A DNA stretch of 64,000 nucleotides from the NCBI GenBank assembly GCA_041396585.1, contig JAWKYG010000002.1, forward strand, positions 1-64,000, written 5' to 3'. The notes beneath the pieces were generated by a model, which was given only the letters and a program-made list of their open reading frames with translations, did not search any database and was not told the origin of the DNA. Positions 47,901 through 57,366 of the stretch are shown here, piece by piece (positions within the stretch are counted from its first letter, which is position 1; each line of letters opens with the position of its first letter). This DNA comes from JAUIAI01 sp041396585 (GTDB lineage Bacteria; Pseudomonadota; Gammaproteobacteria; Burkholderiales; Burkholderiaceae_E). The position numbers and the translations under genes were made by a program.

Positions 47901-49537
47901 GCGCCCACCTCTTCGAGGTCGTTCGATCGCGCGGCATCGACCGCCGGTGATGGCTCGCTGCCGCGCCCGGCGGCATCGAACGGGGATATGGCGACTGCGT
48001 GTTCTGCAACGGGCTTGTCCGGCGCACCGAGCAGGAGACCGCGCACGAAGTTGCCGGCGGGGTCGCTCTGACCAGGGCGTTCACCGTGGCCACTCCAGAC
48101 CAGTGCGCCGCTGCCGGCCCATAGCGCGATGGATGGTGCTCGCTGGCTTCCTGTGAGCGTTTCCGGCGCACGAAGCGGGGCCGGGGTGACCACACCCAGG
48201 TCAGGTGTCATTTCGCGCAGGAACACGGACGACGCGCCAGGGTTGCCGATGTCATTGGCCTGCCAGGTGAGCACGATGCGCTCGTCGCACCCCAGCGCGA
48301 GATCGAGGCCGCATTCCCCGCCGTACAGGAACGGCGGCGACATGTCCGTGTTCTCCAGCCTGGTTGCGACGGGAGCGGACATCGGATCGAACAGGAGGCC
48401 CTGACCGACCAGCACGCTGCGACCACCCGGCTGCGTACAAATGCCGGCCAGGACCACCTGGCCGGCGTGATTGATTGCCAGATTGCCCTCGATGAGCTCA
48501 CCGCCATTCTCGGGGGACAACGCCACCTGCGCATTGAGCGGCCTGAGCCGGCTGTCCAGCCCCACGAAGACGAGGTGGCGGCGGCTGCCGAGCGGCTCCA
48601 GGAAGCTCAGGGCGATGCGGTCACGGGCTTCGAGTTTGTCCGGATTGGGATCCCAGGCGAGCCTGCCGTGGCTCAGTGTGTTGTCATTGGAGAGCCCCTG
48701 GACGAAGGTTTCGATGCCGGCAGCGGGTGTGCCATCGGCGTCGAATCGACGCAGCGCCAATGTGTTGCCGTCGGCCAGATTGCTCCAGCAGACCACGAAA
48801 CGTCCGTCCCGGGCCATGGCCACAGCCGGATCGAGGTTCCTGCCGACGCCGGTGGCGTTGAGCCGGAACTCGCCCGGCGTCAGCAACCAAGGCGGCGGAG
48901 CGCGCGGCGGGGTATCGACGGCACTGCCGTCGGCACGGAAGCGCAGCGCATGGACATCGGTCGCGCCGTCGGCCCGGTCAGCGATCCAGATGATGACGAA
49001 GCTGCCGTCTTCGGCCATGGCCACAGTTGGTTCGCCATGGTGCGCGCTGCCACGACGCGGGATGGCCCTTTCCCCGGTGTTCACGGCGCCGAAGAGCCGA
49101 TAGTGAATCCGTCCACGGTTCTCCCAGACGACCACTGTGGTGTCAGCGTTCGCAGCCACCCGACGCGGCGGGGACGGGATGGTGTTCGGTGCCGATAGCC
49201 GGCTGAAGTTGACCCGTGTTTCGATGCTGGTGGCAATCAGAGTTGTGGCGTCGGGCCGATCGATGCCCGTGGCCGCTGCCGCGAGCGCCTCACCGATGCG
49301 CTGACTCGCGAAGCCGTGATCTCCGTGCGGATGCGCATCGGGCCGTTTGCCCGCGCATGTTCCCCGGCTGCTCCGCGGCCGTGGACAGGCCGTCTCGAAG
49401 ACCCCGACGCGGCGGCCGTGAATTCGCTTTGGTATCGGGCGTTGGCTCACGATGGCGTGTGCAACTTGTGCCTCAGGAGCCGCGGCGGGTCCGCGCGGCA
49501 GCCGGGTCAGTGGGCAGGGCGACCTGGCAACGTGCAC
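47897..49537 (-). CDS. Propeller-like protein related to the middle of the giant adhesin
   Basis: From about residue 105 onward there are repeated units such as TTVVVWENRGRIHYRLFGAV, PTVAMAEDGSFVIIWIADRA and PAVAMARDGRFVVCWSNLAD. The same pattern (AVAIADDGSFLISW) occurs in the DUF4347 protein at 53657-55450. It is probably a beta-propeller-type domain. The start is unclear because the upstream ATG (49535-49537) overlaps the adaptor gene by 65 nt and the first about 85 residues look non-coding. The true start may lie near 49290-49370, or the N-terminus may be lost to a frameshift. No signal peptide is visible. Its stop overlaps the kinase start (ATGA). Confidence 0.6.
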   Translation of the reverse strand: MHVARSPCPLTRLPRGPAAAPEAQVAHAIVSQRPIPKRIHGRRVGVFETACPRPRSSRGTCAGKRPDAHPHGDHGFASQRIGEALAAAATGIDRPDATTLIATSIETRVNFSRLSAPNTIPSPPRRVAANADTTVVVWENRGRIHYRLFGAVNTGERAIPRRGSAHHGEPTVAMAEDGSFVIIWIADRADGATDVHALRFRADGSAVDTPPRAPPPWLLTPGEFRLNATGVGRNLDPAVAMARDGRFVVCWSNLADGNTLALRRFDADGTPAAGIETFVQGLSNDNTLSHGRLAWDPNPDKLEARDRIALSFLEPLGSRRHLVFVGLDSRLRPLNAQVALSPENGGELIEGNLAINHAGQVVLAGICTQPGGRSVLVGQGLLFDPMSAPVATRLENTDMSPPFLYGGECGLDLALGCDERIVLTWQANDIGNPGASSVFLREMTPDLGVVTPAPLRAPETLTGSQRAPSIALWAGSGALVWSGHGERPGQSDPAGNFVRGLLLGAPDKPVAEHAVAISPFDAAGRGSEPSPAVDAARSNDLEEVGA

Positions 49538-50402
49538 CGGCGGGAACCTGCCGGTTCGTATTCGCGAGTGTCAGGCGTGCGCGGAATGTGGCGCTCGCGG
49601 CATCGACGAATGGGTCCACCTGCTCGACCCGGGCATTGACCACCTGCTTTTGCCCGATCTCCGGCGTGACCGAGATCGTCATGCCCGGCAAGAGCTGGCC
49701 GAAACGCTCGGCCGGCAACACGAGTTCGACATGCAGACGATCGAGGTTCACGACCCGCACCACGGGGCGTCCGTCGACCCGTTCACCGGGTTCGAGCAGA
49801 CGGTCGGCGACGATGCCATCGATCGGGCTGCGAATCTCCCGCTGCGAGAGCTGGCGGTTTGCGACATCCTGTTCTCGCCTGGCGATCGCAGCGGCTTCCC
49901 GGGCCTGCTGCAGACGATGCTCGGCCACTTTGAGCTCGCCCTTGGCCAGCTCGAGTTCGAGCTGCGCGCCGTAGCTGAGCTTGTTCAGTGCGTGCATGCG
50001 CTCGAGCTTGCCCCGGGCCATATCCCGGGTGGCTTCGGCGGCGGAGATCGAGGCGCGTGCCTGGGCGCGGGCATGGGCAGCCGCCAGCACCGCCTGTTCC
50101 ACGTCATTGTCGAGAACCGCCAGGATCTGGCCGCGTTTGACGGTCTGGCCGCGATCGACTGCCACCGAGGCGAGCACGCCGGGGGCGCCGGCTGCCACAT
50201 CGGTCACGATCGATGGCTGGATCAGGCATCCGGTACGGTCATTGTTCTCGGTTGCGCCCGGGACGGTCTTCGCGCGCCCCGCGTCCGCGGGCACCCGGGG
50301 ATTGACGACCTGGGTCTGCGCTGTCGCGATCCGTACCGGCGCGGTGGCGATGAGCAGCGCCGTCGCCGCGGCGACCGGCAGCCGCCATGCAAGATTTCGC
50401 AT
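49473..50402 (-). CDS. RND/HlyD-type periplasmic adaptor
   Basis: 309 residues. A signal peptide (VAAATALLIATAPVRIATA) precedes a lipoyl half (VLASVAVDRGQTVKRGQIL), a helical hairpin (about 110-180, Ala/Glu/Arg-rich) and the second lipoyl half (IRSPIDGIVADRLLEPGERV), then a beta barrel with LVLPAERFGQLLPGMTISV. AGGAG lies 9 nt before the ATG. It is encoded 110 nt after the giant adhesin gene. No RND pump is nearby, so it may bridge the export machinery to an outer-membrane component. Confidence 0.85.
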   Translation of the reverse strand: MRNLAWRLPVAAATALLIATAPVRIATAQTQVVNPRVPADAGRAKTVPGATENNDRTGCLIQPSIVTDVAAGAPGVLASVAVDRGQTVKRGQILAVLDNDVEQAVLAAAHARAQARASISAAEATRDMARGKLERMHALNKLSYGAQLELELAKGELKVAEHRLQQAREAAAIARREQDVANRQLSQREIRSPIDGIVADRLLEPGERVDGRPVVRVVNLDRLHVELVLPAERFGQLLPGMTISVTPEIGQKQVVNARVEQVDPFVDAASATFRARLTLANTNRQVPAGARCQVALPTDPAAARTRRGS

Positions 50403-50512
50403 CTTCCTGGCTCCTTGACTGAGCCTTCATCCTAGAGAGCGCTTTTGTCTACGGCCGGCGGCATCCGACGAAAGGCCAGAGCCTGTGCCTCGCCGGTGCC
50501 CGGGCGTGGCGC

Positions 50513-53500
50513 TCAGGCAGGCATCCTGGGGCGCTCGTCACTGCCGGGTCCGCCTGCAACATGGGCGATGTCGTCGGCATCAGGCTCCTGGGCGGCGCCC
50601 TGGCGATTGGCGGACTCGAGCATCGACTCGATCGATTCCTCGTCCTTGCTGGCGCTATGCGAGGAGTCCAGGCTCTGCAACACGGGCAGCGGATCGATCG
50701 AGCGCCAGGCAGGCATCGAGGCGATGATGCTCGAGAGCAGGGCGCCGCCGCGCAACAGCCAGATCACATAGCCGATCGAGACGCCGGTGCTGACGGCGAC
50801 GCTCGAGGCGGCGATCTTCTGTTCGAACACCAGATTGGTGAGGACGCGCTCCTGGGTTTGGGCGAAGGTTCTTTGCAGCGACTCGGCCATCGGCGTCTCG
50901 AGCCAGACGCGGTCGACCTGGGCGAGATCGGTGATCCGATCGCTGCCCAGGGATTCGAAGGCCTCCAGATCGCTGATTCGATTGCCATTGAAGCCGAACG
51001 AATCGCCGCCCTCGGCCGAGATCGGTGCCAGGGTCTTGCGCCATGCGCCGGTATCGAGAACATTCGTGCCCGAGTTTGCGCCGGCGCTGTAGGCAGTGGC
51101 CTGTGAGAGCGCCGATTCCGCGGCCGCGCCCTCGGTGGGTTCGGCGCTGGCCGCGCCCGTGCTTTCATCGGCTGCGCCGATGTAGCCGGCTTCGTTCGAT
51201 ATCGGCGGCGCAGATTCGCCGGTGCCGGCGGCGGTGCCCGAATCCGCCGGCGGCTGTTCGACCAGTGTGCTTTCGCCGCCGGCACCCGTGGTGGTGCCGG
51301 CCTGGTCGCCAGATGCGGCTGCGCCATTGGCCACGGTGAGAATCTCGATCTGAATCCGGGTCTGGACGCTGCCACCCGCGCCATCGGCGACGTTCAGCTC
51401 GATGGTCTCCGAGGCCGCGTCGCCGCTCAGCGCGGTGTAGGTGATCCGGCCGGCGTCGATATCGGCCTGGGTGAACCGGCCGCCGGCGCCAAGCGGCTGG
51501 CCATCGAGATTCAGGTGGCCGGAAACGAGCGCCTGCAACAGTGTGAACGTCAGCTGATCGCTGCTCTGCTCGACGTCGGTCGCCTGAATCAGCGTGCCCG
51601 CCAGGACGAGCGTGTCATCGGCAGCCATGACCACGGCACCGCTGCCATGAATTTGCGGCGCATCATTGACCGGGATCACGTCGATCGTGATCGTGGCCGT
51701 CGCGGTGCGATCGGCAGTGAAGGAGTTTCTGTCCAGCAGATCGATAGTCAGGGTCATCCGGCCGTTTTCATCCGGCCCGGGTGTGAACACCAGGCCGGCC
51801 AGCGCCGCGTTCAGACTGACGGCATCCCCCTGCAACCTGAGCGGCGAACCGGCGCTGCCATCGCCACTGGAGAGCCGAAGTGTCGCGCCCGGACCGACCG
51901 AGACCGTGCCGCCGGACACGGTCAGATCCATCGAGATCCGGTTGGCCAGGTCGGGGTCGTGGATGCTCACCGACTGCGTGCCATCGAACGCGATACTGCC
52001 GTCTTCGAGCAGGCTCGCCTGAACGGGTGCCTGGATCGACAATGGTTCGACCACATTGACCACGGTGATGCTGTATGACTGGCTGGTCTGCCCGCCTTCG
52101 GCGTCTGCCACCGTGAGCGTGACGCGATAAGTGCCGTCGTTATTGAGATCGTTCGGTGCCTCGAAATCGGGCGCGGCTTTCCAGTTGAGCGTACTGGAGG
52201 CTGTGTCGAAGGTGAACAATGCCGCGTCGTCGCCACTGAGGGTATAGGTCAGGTTCGCGCTGTCCGGGTCGGACACTGCAATGGTGGTGACCGGGACGGT
52301 GTTCTCATCGTGATCCAGATCGGCACTGCCCGCACCCAGATGACTGGTGATCCTGGGCGGTGCATTGAAAGTGATGTCCATCCGGGTTTCGGAACTCGCA
52401 CTCATGCCGCTGGTGTCGATCACCTTGAAGGTGAACGCGGTCGGGGTACCGCCGTTGGCCGAGACAGGCGCGCGATAGGTCAGGCCATTGACCGCGCCGG
52501 CGGCCAGTGTGCTCATATCGATCTGGTCACCGACATTCACGGCCACGCCGCCGATACTGAGCTGGCCCGTGGGCAGGCCGGTGACGATGATCGATTGCAT
52601 CGCGTCGCCGTCAGGGTCCGAGAAGCTGATCAATTCCGAGGTGAGGGTGATCGTCTGTCCGGCCTGCACGAGGATGCTGCTTGCGGTGGCGCTCGGCGCC
52701 TCGGGGACATCGGTAATTGCGACATCGAATGTCTGCAGCTGATCAGCGCTATGGAGATCGCTGCTATGGGCACGTACTGTGACCTGGACAAACCCGCCAG
52801 TGCTCTCGAAGTCGATGCCCGCCTGATCGGCAACCGTGATCGAGCCGGAGATGGCATCGATCGCGAAGGGGCTCGTGCCTTCGATCGAATAGGTGACTGC
52901 GTCGCCGGCGTTGGGGTCCTGCGCCAGCGCGGTGATGCCGACATAGGTTCCGATCGCGGCATCTTCACCGACCGTGTTGGTCGTAGCGGTGTCGCTGTCG
53001 ACCACTGGCTGCAGCGCCTGATCGGTGTCGACGCTGGTCATCGCCTGTGTGATGACGATATTGTCATAGGCCGCATCGAGCGGTGCGCTGGTGGTGATCG
53101 TCAGGTCGTAGGCCTGATCGCCATCGATGACCAAGTCGCGCACGCCCGTGACCGTGAAGATTTGCGGGCTCGACCAGTTCGACGAATCGAAACTCAGGCT
53201 GGCGATGTCGACGATCGCCTCGCCATGGTCGCTGGTATCGAGCGCCAGCAATACCGTACCAGTGGGTGGCGTGGTCAGCGAGACCTCGAAGGACGCCGCG
53301 TTTCCGTTGCCGTCTTCGTTCGTGCTGTGCGAGAGCAGGGTGAAGCGAAACCCCGGCGAGGCCAGATCGAAGCTCTTGAGCCAGGTGGCATTGGTGTCGG
53401 TCGCGCCTTCGCCGTTCCAGACGATCTGTGCCTGTTGCCCGGCCACGGCGAGACTCGGCAGGTATTGCAGATTGTCGGTGAACGCATTGACCGGAACGAT

Positions 53501-53656
53501 GCCCGACAGGGCATTGCCGTCGAAGTCGAACTGGCGCGCATAGACGCCCAGCCCCAGTGCGTCCGTGTCCTGCCAGCTCAGGACCGCGCCGTCCAGATCA
53601 TCGACGGCGATCGCGACGTGGGCCTTGGTCGCGCTGGCGGCGGAATCGACGCTCGT
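50513..53656 (-). CDS. Giant surface protein, C-terminal part: cadherin-like repeats and membrane anchor
   Basis: This is in the same frame as, and continuous with, the DUF4347 part at 53657-55450; only the TAA at 53657-53659 separates them. From 53656 the frame reads TSVDSAASATKAHVAIAVDD without a start; the first possible start is a GTG at 53446 without a ribosome site. Four to six cadherin/Ig-like domains follow (VTYSIEGTSPFAIDAISGSI, LSFSDPDGDA-type calcium motifs, VNDAPQIHG). A C-terminal hydrophobic segment (TGVSIGYVIWLLRGGALLSS followed by SMPAWRSIDPLPVL) resembles the conserved tail anchor of other giant LEPR-XLL proteins. It should be displayed on the cell surface. Confidence 0.8.
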   Translation of the reverse strand, partial: TSVDSAASATKAHVAIAVDDLDGAVLSWQDTDALGLGVYARQFDFDGNALSGIVPVNAFTDNLQYLPSLAVAGQQAQIVWNGEGATDTNATWLKSFDLASPGFRFTLLSHSTNEDGNGNAASFEVSLTTPPTGTVLLALDTSDHGEAIVDIASLSFDSSNWSSPQIFTVTGVRDLVIDGDQAYDLTITTSAPLDAAYDNIVITQAMTSVDTDQALQPVVDSDTATTNTVGEDAAIGTYVGITALAQDPNAGDAVTYSIEGTSPFAIDAISGSITVADQAGIDFESTGGFVQVTVRAHSSDLHSADQLQTFDVAITDVPEAPSATASSILVQAGQTITLTSELISFSDPDGDAMQSIIVTGLPTGQLSIGGVAVNVGDQIDMSTLAAGAVNGLTYRAPVSANGGTPTAFTFKVIDTSGMSASSETRMDITFNAPPRITSHLGAGSADLDHDENTVPVTTIAVSDPDSANLTYTLSGDDAALFTFDTASSTLNWKAAPDFEAPNDLNNDGTYRVTLTVADAEGGQTSQSYSITVVNVVEPLSIQAPVQASLLEDGSIAFDGTQSVSIHDPDLANRISMDLTVSGGTVSVGPGATLRLSSGDGSAGSPLRLQGDAVSLNAALAGLVFTPGPDENGRMTLTIDLLDRNSFTADRTATATITIDVIPVNDAPQIHGSGAVVMAADDTLVLAGTLIQATDVEQSSDQLTFTLLQALVSGHLNLDGQPLGAGGRFTQADIDAGRITYTALSGDAASETIELNVADGAGGSVQTRIQIEILTVANGAAASGDQAGTTTGAGGESTLVEQPPADSGTAAGTGESAPPISNEAGYIGAADESTGAASAEPTEGAAAESALSQATAYSAGANSGTNVLDTGAWRKTLAPISAEGGDSFGFNGNRISDLEAFESLGSDRITDLAQVDRVWLETPMAESLQRTFAQTQERVLTNLVFEQKIAASSVAVSTGVSIGYVIWLLRGGALLSSIIASMPAWRSIDPLPVLQSLDSSHSASKDEESIESMLESANRQGAAQEPDADDIAHVAGGPGSDERPRMPA

Positions 53657-55450
53657 TTAGTTGACCGTGGTCAGGGTGCCGGAGGCACCACCGGTGGCCG
53701 CGAACAGATCGGCCGTTGCGTAAGAGATCTCATAGAGGTTGGAGCCCGGGCTCGATTCATGCACGATGGCCAGCGACACCAGGCCATCGCTGCGTGCCGC
53801 GATATCGGCCTGGGTCACCAGACCAGCAGTGGCCGGGCCGGCGATCAGTGCCTGTTCGGCGAACCTGGCGCCCGGCGTGGTGCCGGTCATGCCTTCGACG
53901 CCGCGGAAATTGATCGTGGGCCCCGATGGCGTGAATTCCATCCAGAGAATTCCGAAGCGGTCGTTGGAGGCATCCCAGGTGACCCGCGGCAGCCCCTGGT
54001 CATCGAACGCCGCATCCACGTCGATCAGCGGATCAAGGGCGATCGCGGTGTCGACCGGGCCGGTCGGCGTGCCTGAGCCGTCGAACAGTCGATAGGCGAT
54101 GTCCAGGGAGAACGGGGCATTGTCGTACTGCTGAACCCAGGAGATCAGAAACGAGCCGTCGTCGGCTATTGCCACGGCCGGATCCTTCGACACGGTGTCG
54201 GTTTCCTGATTCACCTGAAACGGCGCCAACGCGATCGAGGTGCCGCTGCCCGGATCGATCGCCGCTGCCGACAGGGTGACCGCCATGATCTCGTCACTGC
54301 CGCCGGTGTCGACCCAGGTGATCACGACATCGTCATTGGCCGACATGGCGACAGCGGGTTGGGCGCCTCCGGTGGCCACCTGCACGGTGCCGGTGTCCCC
54401 ATTGGGCCCGTACAGGCGCAGATTGATCTTGCCGCCGTTGTCCCACACCACCGCGCTGTAGGTGCCGTTCGTGGCAACCTGGCCGCTCGAGGCCGGATCC
54501 GTGATGTGGCTGCCTCCGCCGGTGTTGTTGACGGGTGTGTCGCCGCTTGTCGCGACCAGATCGAGCGTGCCGGCCCAGCTGCTCGACAAGGCCACCGTTT
54601 CGATGCTGCCCGTTTGTGCCTCGAGTTGCCAGTCGCCGCCGGCCGCGGCCGAGCCGGTGGGATCGTCACTGGCCGCGACATCGGCGCCGGTCAGCAGCGC
54701 GATGTCGTCCATCAGTGCGCGCCCGCTGTCGCTGGCGGCGAGGTCGCAGCCATAGATCAGGATATCGGCATCGGCACCGAGCCCGGCGCCCCACTGCGAG
54801 ATCACGCTGGCGCGTTCGGCCAGCACGCCGGGATCGACCAGGGTCGATCCCAGACGAAAGGCGCCGTTATCGCCATGGCTGACGATATGGATCGCATCGA
54901 ATGGCGCCGTTGGCTGTTGCACCGCCTGCTCGATGGCCTGCAGACCGTCCTCGCCCGGCTCGATCAAAAGAAAGATGAACTCGCGCCCGGCATCTTGCTG
55001 CGCCTGGAAGTCGGCGACCAACTGTTCATGATCCGCGATCGACGTGTCAACGACGACGAGCTCGCGCCCCGAGCGCTGCGCATCCGGTGCAGCTGCTTCG
55101 TAGGGCCGGGCGGTCTCGGTGATCGGTTCCGGCGCGCTGATCAGTGCCGGCTCGGGCACGAGCACCGCCGCATCGGCCGAGAACAGCAGGCGCGGTGCAA
55201 TATCCTCGACCCGGGCGCGCGACATCCCCATTGCCGTCGCATCTGCGGCGTTCGCAGTTCGCTTCGCTGGCCGGCGCACGTTGCTCAAGGGCCCCGTCAA
55301 GAGTTTCTGGTGGATTGCCGGGCCTCCGGAATGCCCGGTTTGCCCGCCGATGCTCGCGTGATCGATGGCGTGATCGCGCCCGGGCTCGGCGTTGCCCGTG
55401 AGCGTGCGCCGATCCGGGCCCGCCCGCCTGGCGGTGCCGGTATCGATCAT
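53657..55450 (-). CDS. Giant surface protein, N-terminal part: LEPR-XLL-like motif and DUF4347
   Basis: 597 residues to an in-frame TAA. A basic N-terminus leads to a LEPR-XLL-like export motif at residues 82-93 (VEDIAPRLLFSADA). A DUF4347 domain follows (about 128-290), with His192 in IHIVSHGDNG and Cys235 in ILIYGCDLAAS, the positions expected for a caspase-like dyad. Propeller-like repeats come next (PAVAMSANDDVVITWVDTG). Start 55448-55450 overlaps the SecA-like stop as ATGA, supporting this start over downstream ATGs. Related proteins continue directly into cadherin repeats and a tail anchor, which here follow in the same frame after the TAA, so this is probably one protein of about 1640 residues. 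Confidence 0.8.
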   Translation of the reverse strand: MIDTGTARRAGPDRRTLTGNAEPGRDHAIDHASIGGQTGHSGGPAIHQKLLTGPLSNVRRPAKRTANAADATAMGMSRARVEDIAPRLLFSADAAVLVPEPALISAPEPITETARPYEAAAPDAQRSGRELVVVDTSIADHEQLVADFQAQQDAGREFIFLLIEPGEDGLQAIEQAVQQPTAPFDAIHIVSHGDNGAFRLGSTLVDPGVLAERASVISQWGAGLGADADILIYGCDLAASDSGRALMDDIALLTGADVAASDDPTGSAAAGGDWQLEAQTGSIETVALSSSWAGTLDLVATSGDTPVNNTGGGSHITDPASSGQVATNGTYSAVVWDNGGKINLRLYGPNGDTGTVQVATGGAQPAVAMSANDDVVITWVDTGGSDEIMAVTLSAAAIDPGSGTSIALAPFQVNQETDTVSKDPAVAIADDGSFLISWVQQYDNAPFSLDIAYRLFDGSGTPTGPVDTAIALDPLIDVDAAFDDQGLPRVTWDASNDRFGILWMEFTPSGPTINFRGVEGMTGTTPGARFAEQALIAGPATAGLVTQADIAARSDGLVSLAIVHESSPGSNLYEISYATADLFAATGGASGTLTTVN

Positions 55451-57366
55451 CGGCTGCCCATGCTAGTGAAGTGCAGTTTGCGCGAGCCCTCCCGGTCTGA
55501 CGAAAGGCTCGCGTGTCGCGCCGACCGGTCTTCGAGCTCCCAATAGGCCTGCACCAGGCGGATGAACATCCCGGCCCGTCCGCGATGGCGTGCCAGCGAC
55601 AGCAGGCCGCGCAGCGCTGGCCCGGTCAGGTTCTCGAAGGGGCGAGAGCGGGCGCTCAACCAGTGTTCGGCGCTACCCGGTTCGCCACGCCTGGCCGCGC
55701 GGCCGGACATCTGACGATCGATCCGGGCACTGCGGTTTACCTGCAGGTTGAGCACATGCAGGCCGCCGGCGGACAAGGCCTTGCGGTCGGGTTCGATGTC
55801 GGTGCCCCGGCCCGCCATCTGGGTGGCGATCGTGATCCGACCGGCGCGTCCGCATTCGGCGACCGCGCCGGCCTCGTTGCGATCATCGCCGGCGTCGATG
55901 CACTGCGCCTCGATGTTGCGGCGCGAGAAGGCCGCGGCCAGTTCACGGGTCTGACGAATCGAGTCGGTGCCGATCAGCACCGGGCGTCCGCTGTCGGCCA
56001 GCCGCGCGGAGCGATCGATCACGGCGTCGGTGCGAGCGGCGTCGTTGGCGAACATGCGCGTCGGATAGCGTTTCAGCCGGCAAGGCTTGTCTCGAGCCAC
56101 CCGGCTGATGCGCATGCCATACACCCGGCGAAACTCGGTGGCCGCCTCGGTCAGGGTGCCACTCAAGCCGCACAAGTGGTGATAGCGGGCAAAGAACCGT
56201 GGATAGGTCAGGCCGGTGCCGGCATCGGTCGGTGCGGGCGGATCCAGGCGTTCCTTGAGCGCCACCAGGCCGTGCAGATCGCCGGGCAGTTGCCGGCCCG
56301 GGGCCGCGCGGCCAGTGGTCTGATCGATCAGGACCACCTTGTCCTCACGCAGCACATAGTGGACATCGCGCTCCAGCAGATGCAATGCCCGCAGGCCTTG
56401 CAAGACCGATTCATCGCGATGGCTGTCGTTGATCCAGGCACCCCGGTAGCGGGCGCTTTGCGTGGCCACCTGGTGCAGGCCGGCTTCGGTCCAGAAGATC
56501 TGGCCGTCGCCGTGGTCCACATCGAAATCGCGCCCCGGGCGCAAACGCCTGGCCAGATCGAGTGTTTGCCAGAGGCGCGCTCTGTGCCCGGGATCGGTGC
56601 TACCGACCGCGAGCACGAGCGGCATCAAGGCCTCATCGAGCAGCACCGCATCGGCTTCGTCGACGATCGCCAGACACAGGCCGCGCAGGAAGGCCTTATT
56701 CGGCCGATCTGCCGTGCCCGGGCCCGATACCTGATCGCGCAGATAGTCGAAAGCCACCGTTCTGGCCGTCGCGTAACAGATGTCGGCGTCATAGGCATCG
56801 CGTCTGAGCGGCTCGTCGTCGGCGCCGGCCGCCGCCCGGCAACTCAGCCCGAGCGTGGCGAACGCCGGTGCCATCGCCTGCGCGTCGCGCGCGGCCAGAT
56901 AGTCGTTTGCGGTCAGCAGATGAACCGGGGTGCCGGCCAGGGCCGCGGCCCCGGCGGCCATGGCTGCGGCAAGCGTCTTGCCCTCGCCGGTATCGAGTTC
57001 GATCAGGCGTTGATCGAGCAGGCCGGCGGCGGCCAGCCATTGGTTGGGTCTGGGCCGATAGCCGAGCCGTTGCGCCAGTGCCTGCGCGGTACAGGCCAGG
57101 GCATCGGCGACCGCTGCGTCCTGCCAGCCGTCGCGAAACAGCCGTGCGCGAACCTCGCCGATGCTGCCTGTCTTGCCGAGGCGACTTTGCGCACGCTCGG
57201 CCACCGCGCGGAAGTTGCGCAGCGGGTTCGGGCGCAGACCGGGTGCATCCTGCTCGGCGTTGCGGATACCGGCCCCAGGACGCGGGCGCGCCGAGCGGGC
57301 GGGCTGGCTATCGCGGCCGAGCAGTCTGGCAAGCGGGGCGGGCGCAGCCCGGGCGAGAACGCTCAT
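55447..57366 (-). CDS. SecA-like ATPase (accessory preprotein translocase type)
   Basis: 639 residues, shorter than canonical SecA (about 900) and without the C-terminal zinc/SecB-binding end. SecA-type motor motifs are intact: TGEGKT (Walker A), LTANDYLAARDAQ, VDEADAVLLDEA (DEAD box), CGLSGTLTEAATEFRRVYG and QMAGRGTDIEP (motif VI). ATG 57364-57366 overlaps the M50 stop as ATGA and is preferred over an upstream ATG. It is probably a second, dedicated translocation motor for the giant adhesin encoded next, by analogy with SecA2 systems; no SecY2 is present. Confidence 0.85.
   Translation of the reverse strand: MSVLARAAPAPLARLLGRDSQPARSARPRPGAGIRNAEQDAPGLRPNPLRNFRAVAERAQSRLGKTGSIGEVRARLFRDGWQDAAVADALACTAQALAQRLGYRPRPNQWLAAAGLLDQRLIELDTGEGKTLAAAMAAGAAALAGTPVHLLTANDYLAARDAQAMAPAFATLGLSCRAAAGADDEPLRRDAYDADICYATARTVAFDYLRDQVSGPGTADRPNKAFLRGLCLAIVDEADAVLLDEALMPLVLAVGSTDPGHRARLWQTLDLARRLRPGRDFDVDHGDGQIFWTEAGLHQVATQSARYRGAWINDSHRDESVLQGLRALHLLERDVHYVLREDKVVLIDQTTGRAAPGRQLPGDLHGLVALKERLDPPAPTDAGTGLTYPRFFARYHHLCGLSGTLTEAATEFRRVYGMRISRVARDKPCRLKRYPTRMFANDAARTDAVIDRSARLADSGRPVLIGTDSIRQTRELAAAFSRRNIEAQCIDAGDDRNEAGAVAECGRAGRITIATQMAGRGTDIEPDRKALSAGGLHVLNLQVNRSARIDRQMSGRAARRGEPGSAEHWLSARSRPFENLTGPALRGLLSLARHRGRAGMFIRLVQAYWELEDRSARHASLSSDREGSRKLHFTSMGSR

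Noticed and set aside
46188..48071. A 627-codon plus-strand frame opposite the kinase
   Set aside because: A shadow of the kinase; the minus strand carries all histidine-kinase boxes.
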